Positions 42,860-52,736 of a stretch of 64,000 bases of DNA are shown here, one piece after another (within the stretch, counting starts at the first letter, position 1; each line of letters begins with the position of its first letter). Where the stretch lies: positions 1 through 64,000 of the forward strand of contig NZ_JAFBFA010000012.1 of NCBI RefSeq assembly GCF_016909015.1. Reading direction: 5' to 3'. The notes below the pieces were generated by a model. It ran no database searches, was not told the origin of the DNA, and worked only from the letters and a program-made list of their open reading frames with translations. This stretch comes from Gracilibacillus alcaliphilus (lineage in GTDB: Bacteria; Bacillota; Bacilli; Bacillales; Amphibacillaceae). Position numbers and translations under genes: made by a program.

Positions 42860-44580
42860 GTTCGACCTCCCCCTTGCTGGGCACGAATCATCTGTTGATA
42901 GATTTGGCTTTTTTGTAACAATTGTTGATGAGTTCCTTGTGCCATCAGTCTGCCTTGGTCTAATAACAGAATTTGATCAGCCTCTCGAATCGTGTGCAAC
43001 CGATGCGCCACCGTAATAATGGTTGCTTGTTTACTCAATAGTTCCATCGATACCTGCAGGATTTGTTCCGTTTGAATATCCAGTCCAGTCGTCGGTTCAT
43101 CAAAGAAGATAATTGCAGGCCGCTTTAAAAAGGCACGAGCCAAAGTAATACGCTGTTTTTCTCCCCCAGACAAACCTCTGCCTCCCTCACCTATTTCCGT
43201 GTCAAGACCATCCGTCAGTTGATAAATCCAATCCCATATTCCTGCCCGTTCAGAAACTGCTTTTATTTCGTGATCCGAATATACCTGTTCAACTCCTAAT
43301 AAGATATTGTCACGGACCGTACCTGAAATCAGATAAGGCTGCTGCGAGACATAACTGATTTTTTGAAACCATGAAGCCTTTTTCACGTTATATTGCGACA
43401 CGCCGTCCATTTGATAACTGCCGCTAGTCACAGGTAACAAACCTGCTAACAGGTGTAATAAAGTCGACTTTCCAGATCCTGTCTTACCTATAATAGCGAT
43501 TTGTTCATTTGGCTGAATAGACAGGCTGATTGGCTCTAAGCGAAAATTTCCCTGTTCATAGCAGAAACTAGCTTGATCCAGACTTAAGACAGGAATTTGG
43601 TCTGCAGCAAGCGATGTATTTCCCCATTTCATTGGTGTGGCAGCTTGGCTGAATGTCTCTTCGATACGACTAGCCGCCCCCATACTAGCCCTGCCTGTAT
43701 GGAAAGCCGAACCCAATTGCTTCAGCTGATTAAATAATTCAGGAGCCAATAATAAAATTAAAAAACCCACCGAAAAGCTAACATTTTCGAAGATAATCAT
43801 CCGGATTGCGATCTCAAGGGCAACCAAGCCAATGCTGAGCATCGAGATAAATTCCAATGCCAGCGAGTTAGTGAAAGCAATCTGAAGCACCTTCATCGTT
43901 GCCTCCCGGAATTGATTACTGCTCTCTGCGATTTTTTCCCGTTGATCTTTGGACCTTCCTAACAATTTTAGAGATGGCAAACCTTGAAGTGTATCTAAAA
44001 AAATCCCGGAAAAAGATGCTAACACAGACAGTTGCTCCTTAGATGTATCCTTTGTTTTAAAGCCAATAATAATCATAAAAATCGGAATAAAGGGCGCCGT
44101 GATAAGGATAATAAGAGCACTAGCCCAGTGTTCTACAAAAATGACAATAAGCAGAGTAGCAGTGATGACAATCGATTGAATCACTTGTGGGAGATATTGA
44201 CTAAAATAGGCATCCATTTCGTCCACTGTATCCATAAATAAACTTGCTTTTTCTCCAGATTGGCCCTTATTAGCTTCTGGGATGGGCTGATTTGTAAAAT
44301 GCCCTAACAATTGCTTCCTCATGTCTAACTTGGCTAATTGCGCCATTTTAATTCCTTGATATGTCACCCCATATTGAAAGATAATCCGCAATAATAAAGC
44401 CAGTATTACCATCGCAATAGGCAGCATAATGGCATGAAAAGCTGCCGATTGCAGAAAAATTTGATCAATAATAGAAACAATTAAGAAAGCTTGTACAACA
44501 ATCGCAACAGCCATCAAAATGGAGCATAGTAACATAACTACCAGCTTCGAGCGAAATGTCGTCATAAAGGCTTTCAGCAT
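42856..44580 (-). CDS. cydD: thiol reductant ABC exporter subunit CydD
   Basis: A 574-residue half-transporter. The membrane domain (about 1-315) has six hydrophobic segments and the GEKASLFMDTVDEMDAYFSQYLPQ loop typical of CydD. The nucleotide-binding domain (about 335-574) shows GKTGSGKSTLLHLLAG, the signature LSGGEKQRITLAR, Walker B IIFFDEPTTGLD and VAHRLHT. Start preceded by AAAGGAGGGC. First gene of the cydDC operon. No Rex operator was recognised upstream. Confidence 0.88.
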   Translation of the reverse strand: MLKAFMTTFRSKLVVMLLCSILMAVAIVVQAFLIVSIIDQIFLQSAAFHAIMLPIAMVILALLLRIIFQYGVTYQGIKMAQLAKLDMRKQLLGHFTNQPIPEANKGQSGEKASLFMDTVDEMDAYFSQYLPQVIQSIVITATLLIVIFVEHWASALIILITAPFIPIFMIIIGFKTKDTSKEQLSVLASFSGIFLDTLQGLPSLKLLGRSKDQREKIAESSNQFREATMKVLQIAFTNSLALEFISMLSIGLVALEIAIRMIIFENVSFSVGFLILLLAPELFNQLKQLGSAFHTGRASMGAASRIEETFSQAATPMKWGNTSLAADQIPVLSLDQASFCYEQGNFRLEPISLSIQPNEQIAIIGKTGSGKSTLLHLLAGLLPVTSGSYQMDGVSQYNVKKASWFQKISYVSQQPYLISGTVRDNILLGVEQVYSDHEIKAVSERAGIWDWIYQLTDGLDTEIGEGGRGLSGGEKQRITLARAFLKRPAIIFFDEPTTGLDIQTEQILQVSMELLSKQATIITVAHRLHTIREADQILLLDQGRLMAQGTHQQLLQKSQIYQQMIRAQQGGGRT

Positions 44581-44725
44581 AATAAACGCCCTCCTTTGTT
44601 ACAAATCTTGGCCGTTATTCTCTATTATACAAGCTTATTGTCGATGAATGAACGATGAAAAATAACAGTTTTTCGACGATTTATCAGATGATGCGCCTAT
44701 ATAAAACCTCACTTAAGAAATGCGT

Positions 44726-44971
44726 GTTCAAAAAATTCGATTAAAAGGACCAAAAAGTTCTAGGCTGCGCAGTTTTAAGTAAATGAGCTTGCACACAAAA
44801 AAGCGATTTTCTTTTCCAAGGAACGGAGCGTTTCCCTATTAATATGAGTAGCGGACTTTCACAGAATGTGTTGAATTCTACGTTGCTCACATGATGTGTG
44901 TGGGCAATGCAGAAGTTCCCTTATTGCTAACTCCGACATTCGCTGCATTATTCTTATTAGGCTTTTTGAAC
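44726..44971. mobile_element. MITE-like element, copy 4 (246 bp, most diverged)
   Basis: Left end GTTCAAAAAATTCGATTAAA, right end CTTATTAGGCTTTTTGAAC. It keeps the AAAGTTCTAGGCTGCGCAG core, the TTTTCCAAGGAACGGAGCG unit and GAATGTGTTGAATTCTACGTTGC, but with many changes, so it is the oldest or least constrained copy. Confidence 0.75.
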
Positions 44972-45672
44972 ATCATTTTAACAGGAAATTCTTCCTGGGA
45001 AATGTCCCTCTATTATTCTATACCGAAATTGAAAAAGTTAATCCTATATATCTATAACTGTATAAGCTTGTCTATATATTTTACAATAATACCCATCAAC
45101 ATCGTTCGAAAATTCTACAAAAATAAATTTTCTTTTAAAAACAGAACTATTTTTTCATAGTTATTTCCATCTATTTATTCGACAAATTACGACGTATATA
45201 CCCATTTTTTGTTACAACTAGACATTATAGACTATTTAATAAAAAACACTTTCAAATCAATAATAAAATTAATTCCCATTTATTTTTATTAGTTTTATTT
45301 ACCCATAATACCATGGATACTTATACCTAATTTACATAATTAATCAATTTTTAAGTGTTATTGACAATATAAGTATATTAACCTACCATATAACCAAATT
45401 CTCTACTTTTTTTTATCCTTTTTGTTATAAATGGTTACTACATGGTATATTTTTTCATGTTTAATTGACCAATATTGTCATATTTGGTACCTAACAATAT
45501 CTATCTTTATTCCTAAAAAGATGCCTAGTTTATCTTTAAACGCAATCTCTTTAGTGACTGAATGTGTGCAAGATCCACATGAAATAATACATAAAAACAA
45601 AGGAGGATAGGAGTCATCTGCGAACATGTGGGAATTTATTATATAGATTTAAGAGCTTAGGAGGTATTTCAT
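44972..45672 (+). other. long AT-rich region upstream of the surface protein gene
   Basis: About 700 nt without a gene. Two promoter-like pairs are visible: TTGACA/TACCAT (45361-45389, 17-nt spacer) and TTGACC/TACCTA (45465-45493, 17-nt spacer). They would give leaders of about 180-280 nt. AGGAGG at 45659 is the ribosome binding site of the next gene; another AAAGGAGGATAG stands at about 45599 without a following start in frame. Confidence 0.45.
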
Positions 45673-48606
45673 TTGAGAAATTTCGACTTTAAAAAGAAAA
45701 TGGATCAAAAACAGAAAGTAAGAACTTCAAGCACTAAGAAAATGGTAACCGCAGCTGCTGCAACCGTTCTATTACTATCTACTTCTCCACTTCCAGCTGA
45801 CGGCTTTATAGGGAAATATTTAACTAATTCTAGTATTGAGGTACAAGCTGCTAGTTTAGCAGAGGTGCAATTATTGACTAATGTTAATGTTACAGCTGAT
45901 CTAACAGAACCTACAGAAGGTGGTCCTTATAGTCTTGATCTTGGCTTAACGGGTACAGGATTAGCAGATGTTGAGCTAGTTAATCCAGATCGAGTTGTTG
46001 TATTTAGTCTTCCAGATTTAGCTGGTAAATTAACAGCAAATGGGCAGGCGAATGTATCAGTAGAAATCCTCCCAGTAACAATGGATGACCTGCCAGTACT
46101 AGGTTCTACAATTGGCGGGTTAACAAATGCGCTAACAGGTACTGTTGGTCAAGTGCTAAGTGCTGTAGATGATTTGCAATCTAGTATTATTCCTGAAAGC
46201 TTCCTTACCATTAACGGAATTGCAGAGTTGGAATCTGCTGTAAGTGCACTAAACAATATTGATACTGCCTTAGCTGATTTACTTCAATATAATGATCAAG
46301 TCGATGTTGTGGTAAATCCAGACGGCAGTGTAGTTGTAAATTTCTCAGATGGTATTGGTCAGCATTTAGAAACTGCAGTTAATGATGTTGTTATCCAACT
46401 GTTAGAAGATGTTGTTAATGCAGTTAACGGAGTAGAAATTGCTATTTTACCAGGGGCTGAAAATATTCCTGGTGTTGGTTTGATTATTGGCGGATTAAAT
46501 AATACGATTAATGGGGCACTTGGTGCATTAACAGATGTTGCAACCGAAGTAACTGGAGTTGTTGATCAGTTAGCTAATGGCACCATTGATTTGGCAACTG
46601 ACCTTGCAAGTGCACAAGTTATTGGTCAAACTTCTGTTGACTTAAACTTGTCGGTAGATAACCCTGCTGGGGTAACAGGAGAAATTCCTGTATTTGGTGC
46701 AGGTGTTAGTACTGCAGTAATTGATGCACAATTATTATCCAGTTTGGAAGATCAAACTACGATTGTATTTGATGAAGATGACGATTCAGACAGCGATTCT
46801 GATTCTGATTCCGACTCTGACTCTGATTCCGATTCAGACAGTGATTCCGACTCTGATTCTGATTCCGACAGTGATTCCGACTCTGATTCTGATTCCGACA
46901 GTGATTCCGACTCTGACTCTGATTCAGACAGCGATTCCGACTCTGATTCAGACAGTGATTCCGACTCTGACTCTGATTCAGACAGCGATTCCGACTCTGA
47001 TTCTGATTCCGACTCTGATTCAGACAGCGATTCCGACTCTGATTCAGACAGTGATTCCGACTCTGACTCTGATTCAGACAGCGATTCCGACTCTGACTCT
47101 GATTCAGACAGCGATTCCGACTCTGATTCAGACAGCGATTCCGACTCTGACTCTGATTCCGATTCAGACAGCGATTCCGACTCTGATTCTGATTCAGACA
47201 GTGATTCTGACTCTGATTCCGATTCTGACAGTGATTCCGACTCTGACTCTGATTCAGACAGCGATTCCGACTCTGATTCAGACAGTGATTCCGACTCTGA
47301 CTCTGATTCAGACAGTGATTCCGACTCTGACTCTGATTCAGACAGTGATTCCGACTCTGACTCTGATTCAGACAGTGATTCTGACTCTGATTCCGATTCA
47401 GACAGTGATTCCGACTCTGACTCTGATTCAGACAGCGATTCCGACTCTGATTCAGACAGCGATTCCGACTCTGATTCAGACAGTGATTCCGACTCTGACT
47501 CTGATTCAGACAGCGATTCCGACTCTGATTCAGACAGCGATTCCGACTCTGATTCAGACAGTGATTCCGACTCTGACTCTGATTCCGATTCAGACAGCGA
47601 TTCCGACTCTGATTCTGATTCAGACAGTGATTCTGACTCTGATTCCGATTCTGACAGTGATTCCGACTCTGACTCTGATTCCGATTCAGACAGCGATTCC
47701 GACTCTGATTCTGATTCAGACAGTGATTCTGACTCTGATTCCGATTCTGACAGTGATTCCGACTCTGACTCTGATTCAGACAGCGATTCCGACTCTGATT
47801 CAGACAGTGATTCCGACTCTGACTCTGATTCAGACAGTGATTCCGACTCTGACTCTGATTCAGACAGTGATTCCGACTCTGATTCCGATTCAGACAGTGA
47901 TTCCGACTCTGATTCCGATTCAGACAGTGATTCCGACTCTGACTCTGATTCAGACAGCGATTCCGACTCTGATTCTGATTCAGACAGTGATTCTGACTCT
48001 GATTCCGATTCAGACAGTGATTCCGACTCTGACTCTGATTCAGACAGCGATTCCGACTCTGATTCTGATTCAGACAGTGATTCCGACTCTGATTCTGATT
48101 CAGACAATGATGCAGATTTAGATGGTCCGCCAATCCTAAGTGACGTGAATATTGACGGGAATAGTGACAGCGGCTATCAAATCACATTCAACTCTGATGA
48201 ACGTCTAGAAGACATCTCTATTATTAATAGCAATGGAGATAAAGTGACTATTGACTACATCCTATACAATCCAATTACCGGAAACTATGTTGTTGGTATT
48301 GCAGGGGATTCTGTTACAATTGGTGATGAATTAAATATTGTAGCGACGGATGCAGACGGCGAAGTAAATGATGATCATTATGTAACAGTACCAAATGATC
48401 CTAGCAACGGTAATGGTGGATCTGGAAATGGTTCTGGATCTGACAGCGGTTCTGGTATCACTAATGGCTCTGGCAGTGGTTCAGATACTGGCAGCAAGCT
48501 TCCTGATACAGCAACTTCATTATGGATGTATGGAGTTGGCGGTATTGGCGCACTTCTAGCTGGTGTAGCTGCAAGATTGTTTGGCCGTAAGAAAAAAGAA
48601 TCATAA
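45673..48606 (+). CDS. serine-aspartate repeat surface protein with LPDTA sorting signal
   Basis: A 977-residue cell-wall adhesin candidate. A basic N-terminus and hydrophobic stretch (about residues 23-40) form a long signal peptide, probably cleaved after VQA near residue 59. The N-terminal region to residue 371 is rich in Val, Leu, Asn and Asp and has no family I recognise. Residues 372-811 are 220 uninterrupted Ser-Asp dipeptides. A beta-type domain (about 815-900) and a Gly/Ser linker precede the sorting signal LPDTA (943-947), a hydrophobic segment and RKKKES. LPDTA/LPDTS signals are used by the Bacillus class D sortase; no sortase gene is in the window. The start is TTG with AGGAGG eight bases upstream. 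Two glycosylation-type genes follow. Confidence 0.88.
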   Translation: MRNFDFKKKMDQKQKVRTSSTKKMVTAAAATVLLLSTSPLPADGFIGKYLTNSSIEVQAASLAEVQLLTNVNVTADLTEPTEGGPYSLDLGLTGTGLADVELVNPDRVVVFSLPDLAGKLTANGQANVSVEILPVTMDDLPVLGSTIGGLTNALTGTVGQVLSAVDDLQSSIIPESFLTINGIAELESAVSALNNIDTALADLLQYNDQVDVVVNPDGSVVVNFSDGIGQHLETAVNDVVIQLLEDVVNAVNGVEIAILPGAENIPGVGLIIGGLNNTINGALGALTDVATEVTGVVDQLANGTIDLATDLASAQVIGQTSVDLNLSVDNPAGVTGEIPVFGAGVSTAVIDAQLLSSLEDQTTIVFDEDDDSDSDSDSDSDSDSDSDSDSDSDSDSDSDSDSDSDSDSDSDSDSDSDSDSDSDSDSDSDSDSDSDSDSDSDSDSDSDSDSDSDSDSDSDSDSDSDSDSDSDSDSDSDSDSDSDSDSDSDSDSDSDSDSDSDSDSDSDSDSDSDSDSDSDSDSDSDSDSDSDSDSDSDSDSDSDSDSDSDSDSDSDSDSDSDSDSDSDSDSDSDSDSDSDSDSDSDSDSDSDSDSDSDSDSDSDSDSDSDSDSDSDSDSDSDSDSDSDSDSDSDSDSDSDSDSDSDSDSDSDSDSDSDSDSDSDSDSDSDSDSDSDSDSDSDSDSDSDSDSDSDSDSDSDSDSDSDSDSDSDSDSDSDSDSDSDSDSDSDSDSDSDSDSDSDSDSDSDSDSDSDSDSDSDSDSDSDSDSDSDSDSDSDSDSDSDSDSDSDSDSDSDSDSDSDSDSDSDSDSDNDADLDGPPILSDVNIDGNSDSGYQITFNSDERLEDISIINSNGDKVTIDYILYNPITGNYVVGIAGDSVTIGDELNIVATDADGEVNDDHYVTVPNDPSNGNGGSGNGSGSDSGSGITNGSGSGSDTGSKLPDTATSLWMYGVGGIGALLAGVAARLFGRKKKES
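46786..48105 (+). repeat. Ser-Asp codon repeat, 220 dipeptides
   Basis: 1320 nt made only of Ser and Asp codons. The Ser codons vary (TCA, TCC, TCT, AGC, AGT) in a higher-order pattern: GATTCAGACAGYGATTCC followed by one or more GACTCT units, giving periods of 18, 24, 30 and 36 nt. The dipeptide is unbroken while the DNA varies, which points to selection on the protein sequence together with repeat expansion. Confidence 0.95.
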
Positions 48607-48628
48607 GCATTTTATGATTCAAATCTAT

Positions 48629-48668
48629 ACTGAGAAGCAGATGCCTTGTCATTTGCTTCTCAGTTTTC
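48629..48668 (+). terminator. terminator after the surface protein gene
   Basis: ACTGAGAAGCA pairs with TGCTTCTCAGT and is followed by TTTTC. The next gene starts 30 nt later, so read-through would be needed for an operon; separate promoters are also possible. Confidence 0.7.
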
Positions 48669-48696
48669 AACTATTGATTCAAGGAGGCGTTCTTTG

Positions 48697-50355
48697 ATGT
48701 CGACACTTACACCAAATAATACATCTTTATTGAAAGAAAAAATGGATCAATTATATCGATTCATCTCAGAGAAGGAGAATATTACAAAGCCTCAAGAAAC
48801 TGTCTTATTTCTATCATTAGGAAATTTAGAACAACGTGCAACAGTACTGCACACTTCTGCAGATTCGTTCTCCACCGCTTGGAAAAAATTATACAAACAT
48901 GCCTCAACCTATATAAAAGGCCAGAAAAGTGAGCTGTCCTATTTAAAAATAGACATTGTTACCAATATCCAACAGCTCTCCCCTGTCGAATTTATCAAAA
49001 AATTAAGCCGTACCAAAAGATATTATTTTCGATATGGTGTGAGTTTTGACAGTGAGTTCAAATATGCTTTTTTAGAACAAGAACTAAATGCAAATGCTGT
49101 ATTAAAATTTGACAAAAAAAATAACCGAGCTTTTATTGATGAGAAGAATCTACAATTATACATAAAAAAACATCGCCCTACTTTGACTCCTTTAGATTTC
49201 AGTAAAGTAACTAATTTACATATTTTTCAAACGAAAGGCTATTTCTTAGATCATGATCAATGCTATGAACTGCATACAGATGAACGTAATAATGGCCGGC
49301 GCAATACAGAATTAACAAAAGAAGAACTAACTTCCATGATTAAAGGCAGTCAAGATTATCTAACCAGACTTGGCAGACCTAATGGAAAGTTTATTTATGG
49401 TTACTTTTCTTGCTTTGATCGTGAAATCGAACATTATAATACCTTACGCCACTGCAGTACACTATACGCCATGTGTGAGTCTTATGAATTTCTTCCAAAC
49501 CCAGAATTAAAAATAGTTATCGAAAGAGGTATTCACTATTTAATCGAGGAGTTTATAGCTACCAATGATGATACCAAGGAAGCCTTTCTTTTGGAAAACA
49601 TACCGGGCGGATTCGAGATAAAACTAGGTGGTAATTCAGCTGCCATCTTAGCGCTAACCAAATATACTACCGTATTTGATAATGAACTGTATATAGAAAC
49701 TGCTAAGATGCTGGCCAATGGAATCAAACGGATGCAAAATAAAGATGGTTCCTTCTTCCACATATTAGATTTCCCTTCTTTACAAAAGAAAGAAGAGTAT
49801 CGAACAATCTATTATGATGGCGAGGCTGCTTTTTCCTTAATGCGTTTATATAGTCTGACCAAAAATGACGATTATTTACAAATGGTAAAGCAAGCATTTA
49901 ATCACTTTATTGCTAATGACTATTGGAAGAATCATGACCATTGGCTAAGCTATTGTACTAATGAGCTCACTATCTATTGTCCAGAGGAAAAATATTATCA
50001 GTTTGGTCTGCAAAATGTGGAAGGCAGATTAGATTATATTTATCAGCGAATCACCACCTACCCTACATTCTTGGAGTTAACTGTAGCAGCTTACCGTATG
50101 GTAGAACGTATGAAACAGACCGGTGCCAGCCACTTATTAGAACATTTTGATGAAGATAAGCTGGTAAAAACCATTCATAAACGAGCAGAGTATCAGCGGA
50201 ATGGCTACTTCTATCCGGAAACAGCTATGTATCATAAGCAGCCTTCGAGGATTATTGGTGCCTTCTTTATTAGACACCACACGTTCCGTACTAGGATTGA
50301 CGATGTGGAGCACAATTTGTCCGGCTATATTGAATATTATAATAATTTGCGCTAG
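48697..50355 (+). CDS. unrecognised protein with alpha/alpha-toroid-like C-terminal domain
   Basis: A 552-residue soluble protein that I cannot assign to a named family. Residues about 30-190 form a mixed alpha/beta domain. Residues about 205-550 consist of helix pairs with motifs seen in six-hairpin glycosidase or epimerase-like toroids: NTLRHCSTLYAMCESYE, GGFEIKLGGNSAAILALTKY, MQNKDGSFFHILD, YYDGEAAFSLMRLY and a closing GAFFIRHHTFRTRIDDVEHNLSGY. Conserved-looking Asp, Glu, His and Tyr in these loops suggest an active enzyme acting on sugars. No signal peptide or membrane helix. It lies between the SD-repeat protein and a glycosyltransferase, so a role in making or trimming the glycan on the repeats is inferred. 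AAGGAGG precedes the ATG at 48697; the frame is open from 48646. Confidence 0.6.
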   Translation: MSTLTPNNTSLLKEKMDQLYRFISEKENITKPQETVLFLSLGNLEQRATVLHTSADSFSTAWKKLYKHASTYIKGQKSELSYLKIDIVTNIQQLSPVEFIKKLSRTKRYYFRYGVSFDSEFKYAFLEQELNANAVLKFDKKNNRAFIDEKNLQLYIKKHRPTLTPLDFSKVTNLHIFQTKGYFLDHDQCYELHTDERNNGRRNTELTKEELTSMIKGSQDYLTRLGRPNGKFIYGYFSCFDREIEHYNTLRHCSTLYAMCESYEFLPNPELKIVIERGIHYLIEEFIATNDDTKEAFLLENIPGGFEIKLGGNSAAILALTKYTTVFDNELYIETAKMLANGIKRMQNKDGSFFHILDFPSLQKKEEYRTIYYDGEAAFSLMRLYSLTKNDDYLQMVKQAFNHFIANDYWKNHDHWLSYCTNELTIYCPEEKYYQFGLQNVEGRLDYIYQRITTYPTFLELTVAAYRMVERMKQTGASHLLEHFDEDKLVKTIHKRAEYQRNGYFYPETAMYHKQPSRIIGAFFIRHHTFRTRIDDVEHNLSGYIEYYNNLR

Positions 50356-50462
50356 TTCCAAAATTTTCGTTTTTCTATAAACATGTAAAAATAAACCAGC
50401 AGAAGAAATGGAAAACCAAAGCAATTCATATAGCTGCTGTTATTTAGGAAGGTGTCTGAGCA

Positions 50463-51959
50463 TTGCAAAAGAAAAGAATATACTTTTTACATTCTGATGT
50501 AGGAAAGTCACTTACAGGTATTGAAAAATCAGCTATGGTTCGTGCAAATTTGTTTATCAACCATCTTGATATTGTTCCTACTTTTATTACAGCCAAAAAA
50601 AATCGCAATATTCAGGAAAACTGGGAGCGTTATGCGGCGAATAAAGTAGTAGATTCTCGTATACCAATGATTAACCTGTATGATCATTTACAAAAAACAG
50701 CAGAGGGGCGAAATTTGCCATCTTATGAAGTACCTAAAGAGACCCGCTATGGGTATGCGAAAGTTAACACAAAGAATAAAGATCAAATTCATTATCGAGT
50801 ATTCAACTCAAATAATCAATTAGTGAAATATATCGTTTATCACTTAAATCATCATGTACATTATATCAACTACTTCCATGACGGAAAAAAAATCTACCGA
50901 GAACATTTTAATCGCTACGGACAATTGTCCCATACAGAATATTTACGTGAAGACAACAGTGTATATTTAACAGAGTACTTCGACGTCTATGGGAAGCGTG
51001 TTTTAATCAAACATGATAAAGGCCCCATTCTAGTTGCAAGTGAATATTCTGCTTTGGAGACTATTTTGAATAGTGAGCAGGAGCTCATTTTGTATTTTTT
51101 ACAAAAGATCATACCAGATGAAGCAATTATTATCGTAGATCGTAATAGGCTGTACAGTTCTATCTTTACAGATATGAAGCAGCTGGATGCAAAAGTGGTC
51201 ACTATTATACATTCTACCTATTTCTCAGAAAGAGAATATCGCTCCAAAATAAATGTCAACTATCAAAAGGTTTTAAACAGTCCTTACAGCTTTGACCATA
51301 TTATTACCTTAACAGACAGGCAAAAACAGGATATAGAAGAGCAATTCGGTATAAAAAATCTAGTCACTATCCCACATCCTTCCCCTAACCTGACTGTTAG
51401 CCAAACAATTAGTGTACAGCCGAAGAAATTGCTCTCTATTGGCCGTTTAGCACCAGAAAAAAACATTGATCATATGCTGGAGATTCTTGCCTTAATAAAA
51501 AAAGAAATACCAGAAGTCATACTAGAATTGTACGGGAATGGGAAGGAAGAAAAAACACTAAAGCAATTAGCTAAGAAACTTGGTGTAGAGGAAAATGTCA
51601 TGTTTAAGGGGTACGTAGATAATCTCTCAGATTTGTATGCTTCCAGTGACATGTTCTTATTTACAGGACAGGCAGAAGGTTTTGCCATGAGTGTATTAGA
51701 AAGTCTATCAGCCGGTTGCCCCGTATGCAGTTATGATGTGCGTTATGGCGTAAATGAAATGATTCAAGATGATAAAAATGGTTTTCTAATTGAATTTGGC
51801 GATAAGCAAACATTCGCGGATCAAGTGATTACTTATTTAAAGAAAACGGAAGCAGAGAAGAAACAATATCGTCATTTGGCCAAGGAAACTGTTTCTGATT
51901 ATACAGAAGCAAAAATTGCAGCAAAATGGAAACAGCTAATTGACCATTTAAGTGAGTAA
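50463..51959 (+). CDS. GT4 glycosyltransferase of the SdgA/SdgB/GtfA type
   Basis: A 498-residue glycosyltransferase. The N-terminal nucleotide-sugar Rossmann half is interrupted (about residues 90-185) by a beta-meander with repeated Y-x-N-x-x-G-K/N-R wording (RVFNSNNQLVKYIVYH, FHDGKKIYREHFNRYGQL, EYFDVYGKRVL), as found in TagE, GtfA and SdgA/SdgB, where it binds the acceptor. The C-terminal GT4 half has LLSIGRLAPEKNIDHMLEI and the EGFAMSVLE (E-x7-E) donor site. SdgA and SdgB attach GlcNAc to Ser-Asp repeats of staphylococcal surface proteins; the neighbouring SD-repeat gene makes the same acceptor likely. Start codon TTG, with AGGAAGGTG eight bases upstream. Cytoplasmic. Confidence 0.82.
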   Translation: MQKKRIYFLHSDVGKSLTGIEKSAMVRANLFINHLDIVPTFITAKKNRNIQENWERYAANKVVDSRIPMINLYDHLQKTAEGRNLPSYEVPKETRYGYAKVNTKNKDQIHYRVFNSNNQLVKYIVYHLNHHVHYINYFHDGKKIYREHFNRYGQLSHTEYLREDNSVYLTEYFDVYGKRVLIKHDKGPILVASEYSALETILNSEQELILYFLQKIIPDEAIIIVDRNRLYSSIFTDMKQLDAKVVTIIHSTYFSEREYRSKINVNYQKVLNSPYSFDHIITLTDRQKQDIEEQFGIKNLVTIPHPSPNLTVSQTISVQPKKLLSIGRLAPEKNIDHMLEILALIKKEIPEVILELYGNGKEEKTLKQLAKKLGVEENVMFKGYVDNLSDLYASSDMFLFTGQAEGFAMSVLESLSAGCPVCSYDVRYGVNEMIQDDKNGFLIEFGDKQTFADQVITYLKKTEAEKKQYRHLAKETVSDYTEAKIAAKWKQLIDHLSE

Positions 51960-51976
51960 CTTTTTCACTGTCACAA

Positions 51977-52010
51977 GAACTCCTCTCATCGAAAAAGAGG
52001 AGTTCTTTCT
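51977..52010 (+). terminator. terminator after the glycosyltransferase gene, bidirectional
   Basis: AGAACTCCTCT and AGAGGAGTTCT form a perfect 11-bp stem with TTCT after it. It also closes the convergent GntR gene at 52012. Confidence 0.85.
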
Positions 52011-52011
52011 A

Positions 52012-52719
52012 TTATTCTGTAAAATATCCAGCAAAGGAAGTTTGTAATTGTATGAATTGTTTTTCTTGGTTCCCCATATGTTTTTCCAACAAGCAGGTAA
52101 TTTGATCTTGCTGGTTCGTTTTGATACTCTCCAATATTTGCTGATGTTCATTGATCAGCTGTTTACTTATATCTAATTCTCGCATCGCCAAAAATCGAAA
52201 ACGATCAAGATGGCCGCGCATCAAATAGACCACCCGTAATAAAGTCTGATTATTGGTTAATTGAAGCAGTTTTTGATGAAAAGCCTCGTCTGTCTCGAGA
52301 AACTGTTCCATATCTTGTTGTTCGGCAGCAAACTTCTGCTCATCCAAAATGGCTGTCAACTCTCTTTCTGCCCGTAAATATGCTGGCGTTTCTTCCCATT
52401 GTTCTGCTACTAAATAGAAAGCACTTCGCTCTAAGCTCATACGCACAAAGGCACTCTCCGTCACTCTTTTTTTAGAGATCAAGGTCACTTGTTTTGTCCG
52501 TTGTGGAAGCACCTCAATTAGCCCCTCTGCAATTAAGGCATGAACGGCATCGCGGATCGGAGTCCGGCTAATGTTCATTGATTGTGCCAAATCTACTTCA
52601 TGAATGGTTTGTCCTGGTTCGAATTGAAAAGTTAAAATGGCATGCCGCAATATTTGATAAGCTTGATCTCCTAAATTTTTTCCATGTGTTAAATTGTATG
52701 ACAAAGTCATTCCAACCAT
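52012..52719 (-). CDS. GntR family regulator, FCD subfamily
   Basis: A 235-residue regulator. The winged helix (about 12-75) contains QAYQILRHAILTFQFEPGQTIHEVDLAQ in GntR order, then MNISRTPIRDAVHALIAEGLIEVLPQRTKQVTL. The FCD domain (about 85-225) has ETDEAFHQKLLQLTNN and INEHQQILESIKTNQQ. Its promoter overlaps palindromes that fit a self-repressing GntR operator, and it is divergent from a metal-chelate or cobalamin importer operon that it may also control. The start is uncertain: AGGGTGGTG precedes ATGs at 52719 and 52710. Confidence 0.85.
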   Translation of the reverse strand: MVGMTLSYNLTHGKNLGDQAYQILRHAILTFQFEPGQTIHEVDLAQSMNISRTPIRDAVHALIAEGLIEVLPQRTKQVTLISKKRVTESAFVRMSLERSAFYLVAEQWEETPAYLRAERELTAILDEQKFAAEQQDMEQFLETDEAFHQKLLQLTNNQTLLRVVYLMRGHLDRFRFLAMRELDISKQLINEHQQILESIKTNQQDQITCLLEKHMGNQEKQFIQLQTSFAGYFTE

Positions 52720-52736
52720 CACCACCCTATGTTATA

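Noticed and set aside
46786..48105. Possible CRISPR-like or tandem-repeat array
   Set aside because: The repeat is in frame, encodes only Ser-Asp and has no unique spacers.
46721..48133. Long open frames in other frames and on the reverse strand over the SD tract (Ser-Glu-Leu or Ile-Pro-Thr type products)
   Set aside because: They follow mechanically from a repeat of Ser and Asp codons; they have no ribosome binding site and no sensible non-repeat part.
45673..51959. Accessory Sec (SecA2/SecY2) serine-rich-repeat glycoprotein locus
   Set aside because: No secA2, secY2 or Asp genes are present, the repeat is Ser-Asp rather than Ser-rich with other partners, and the sorting signal is of the LPDTA type.
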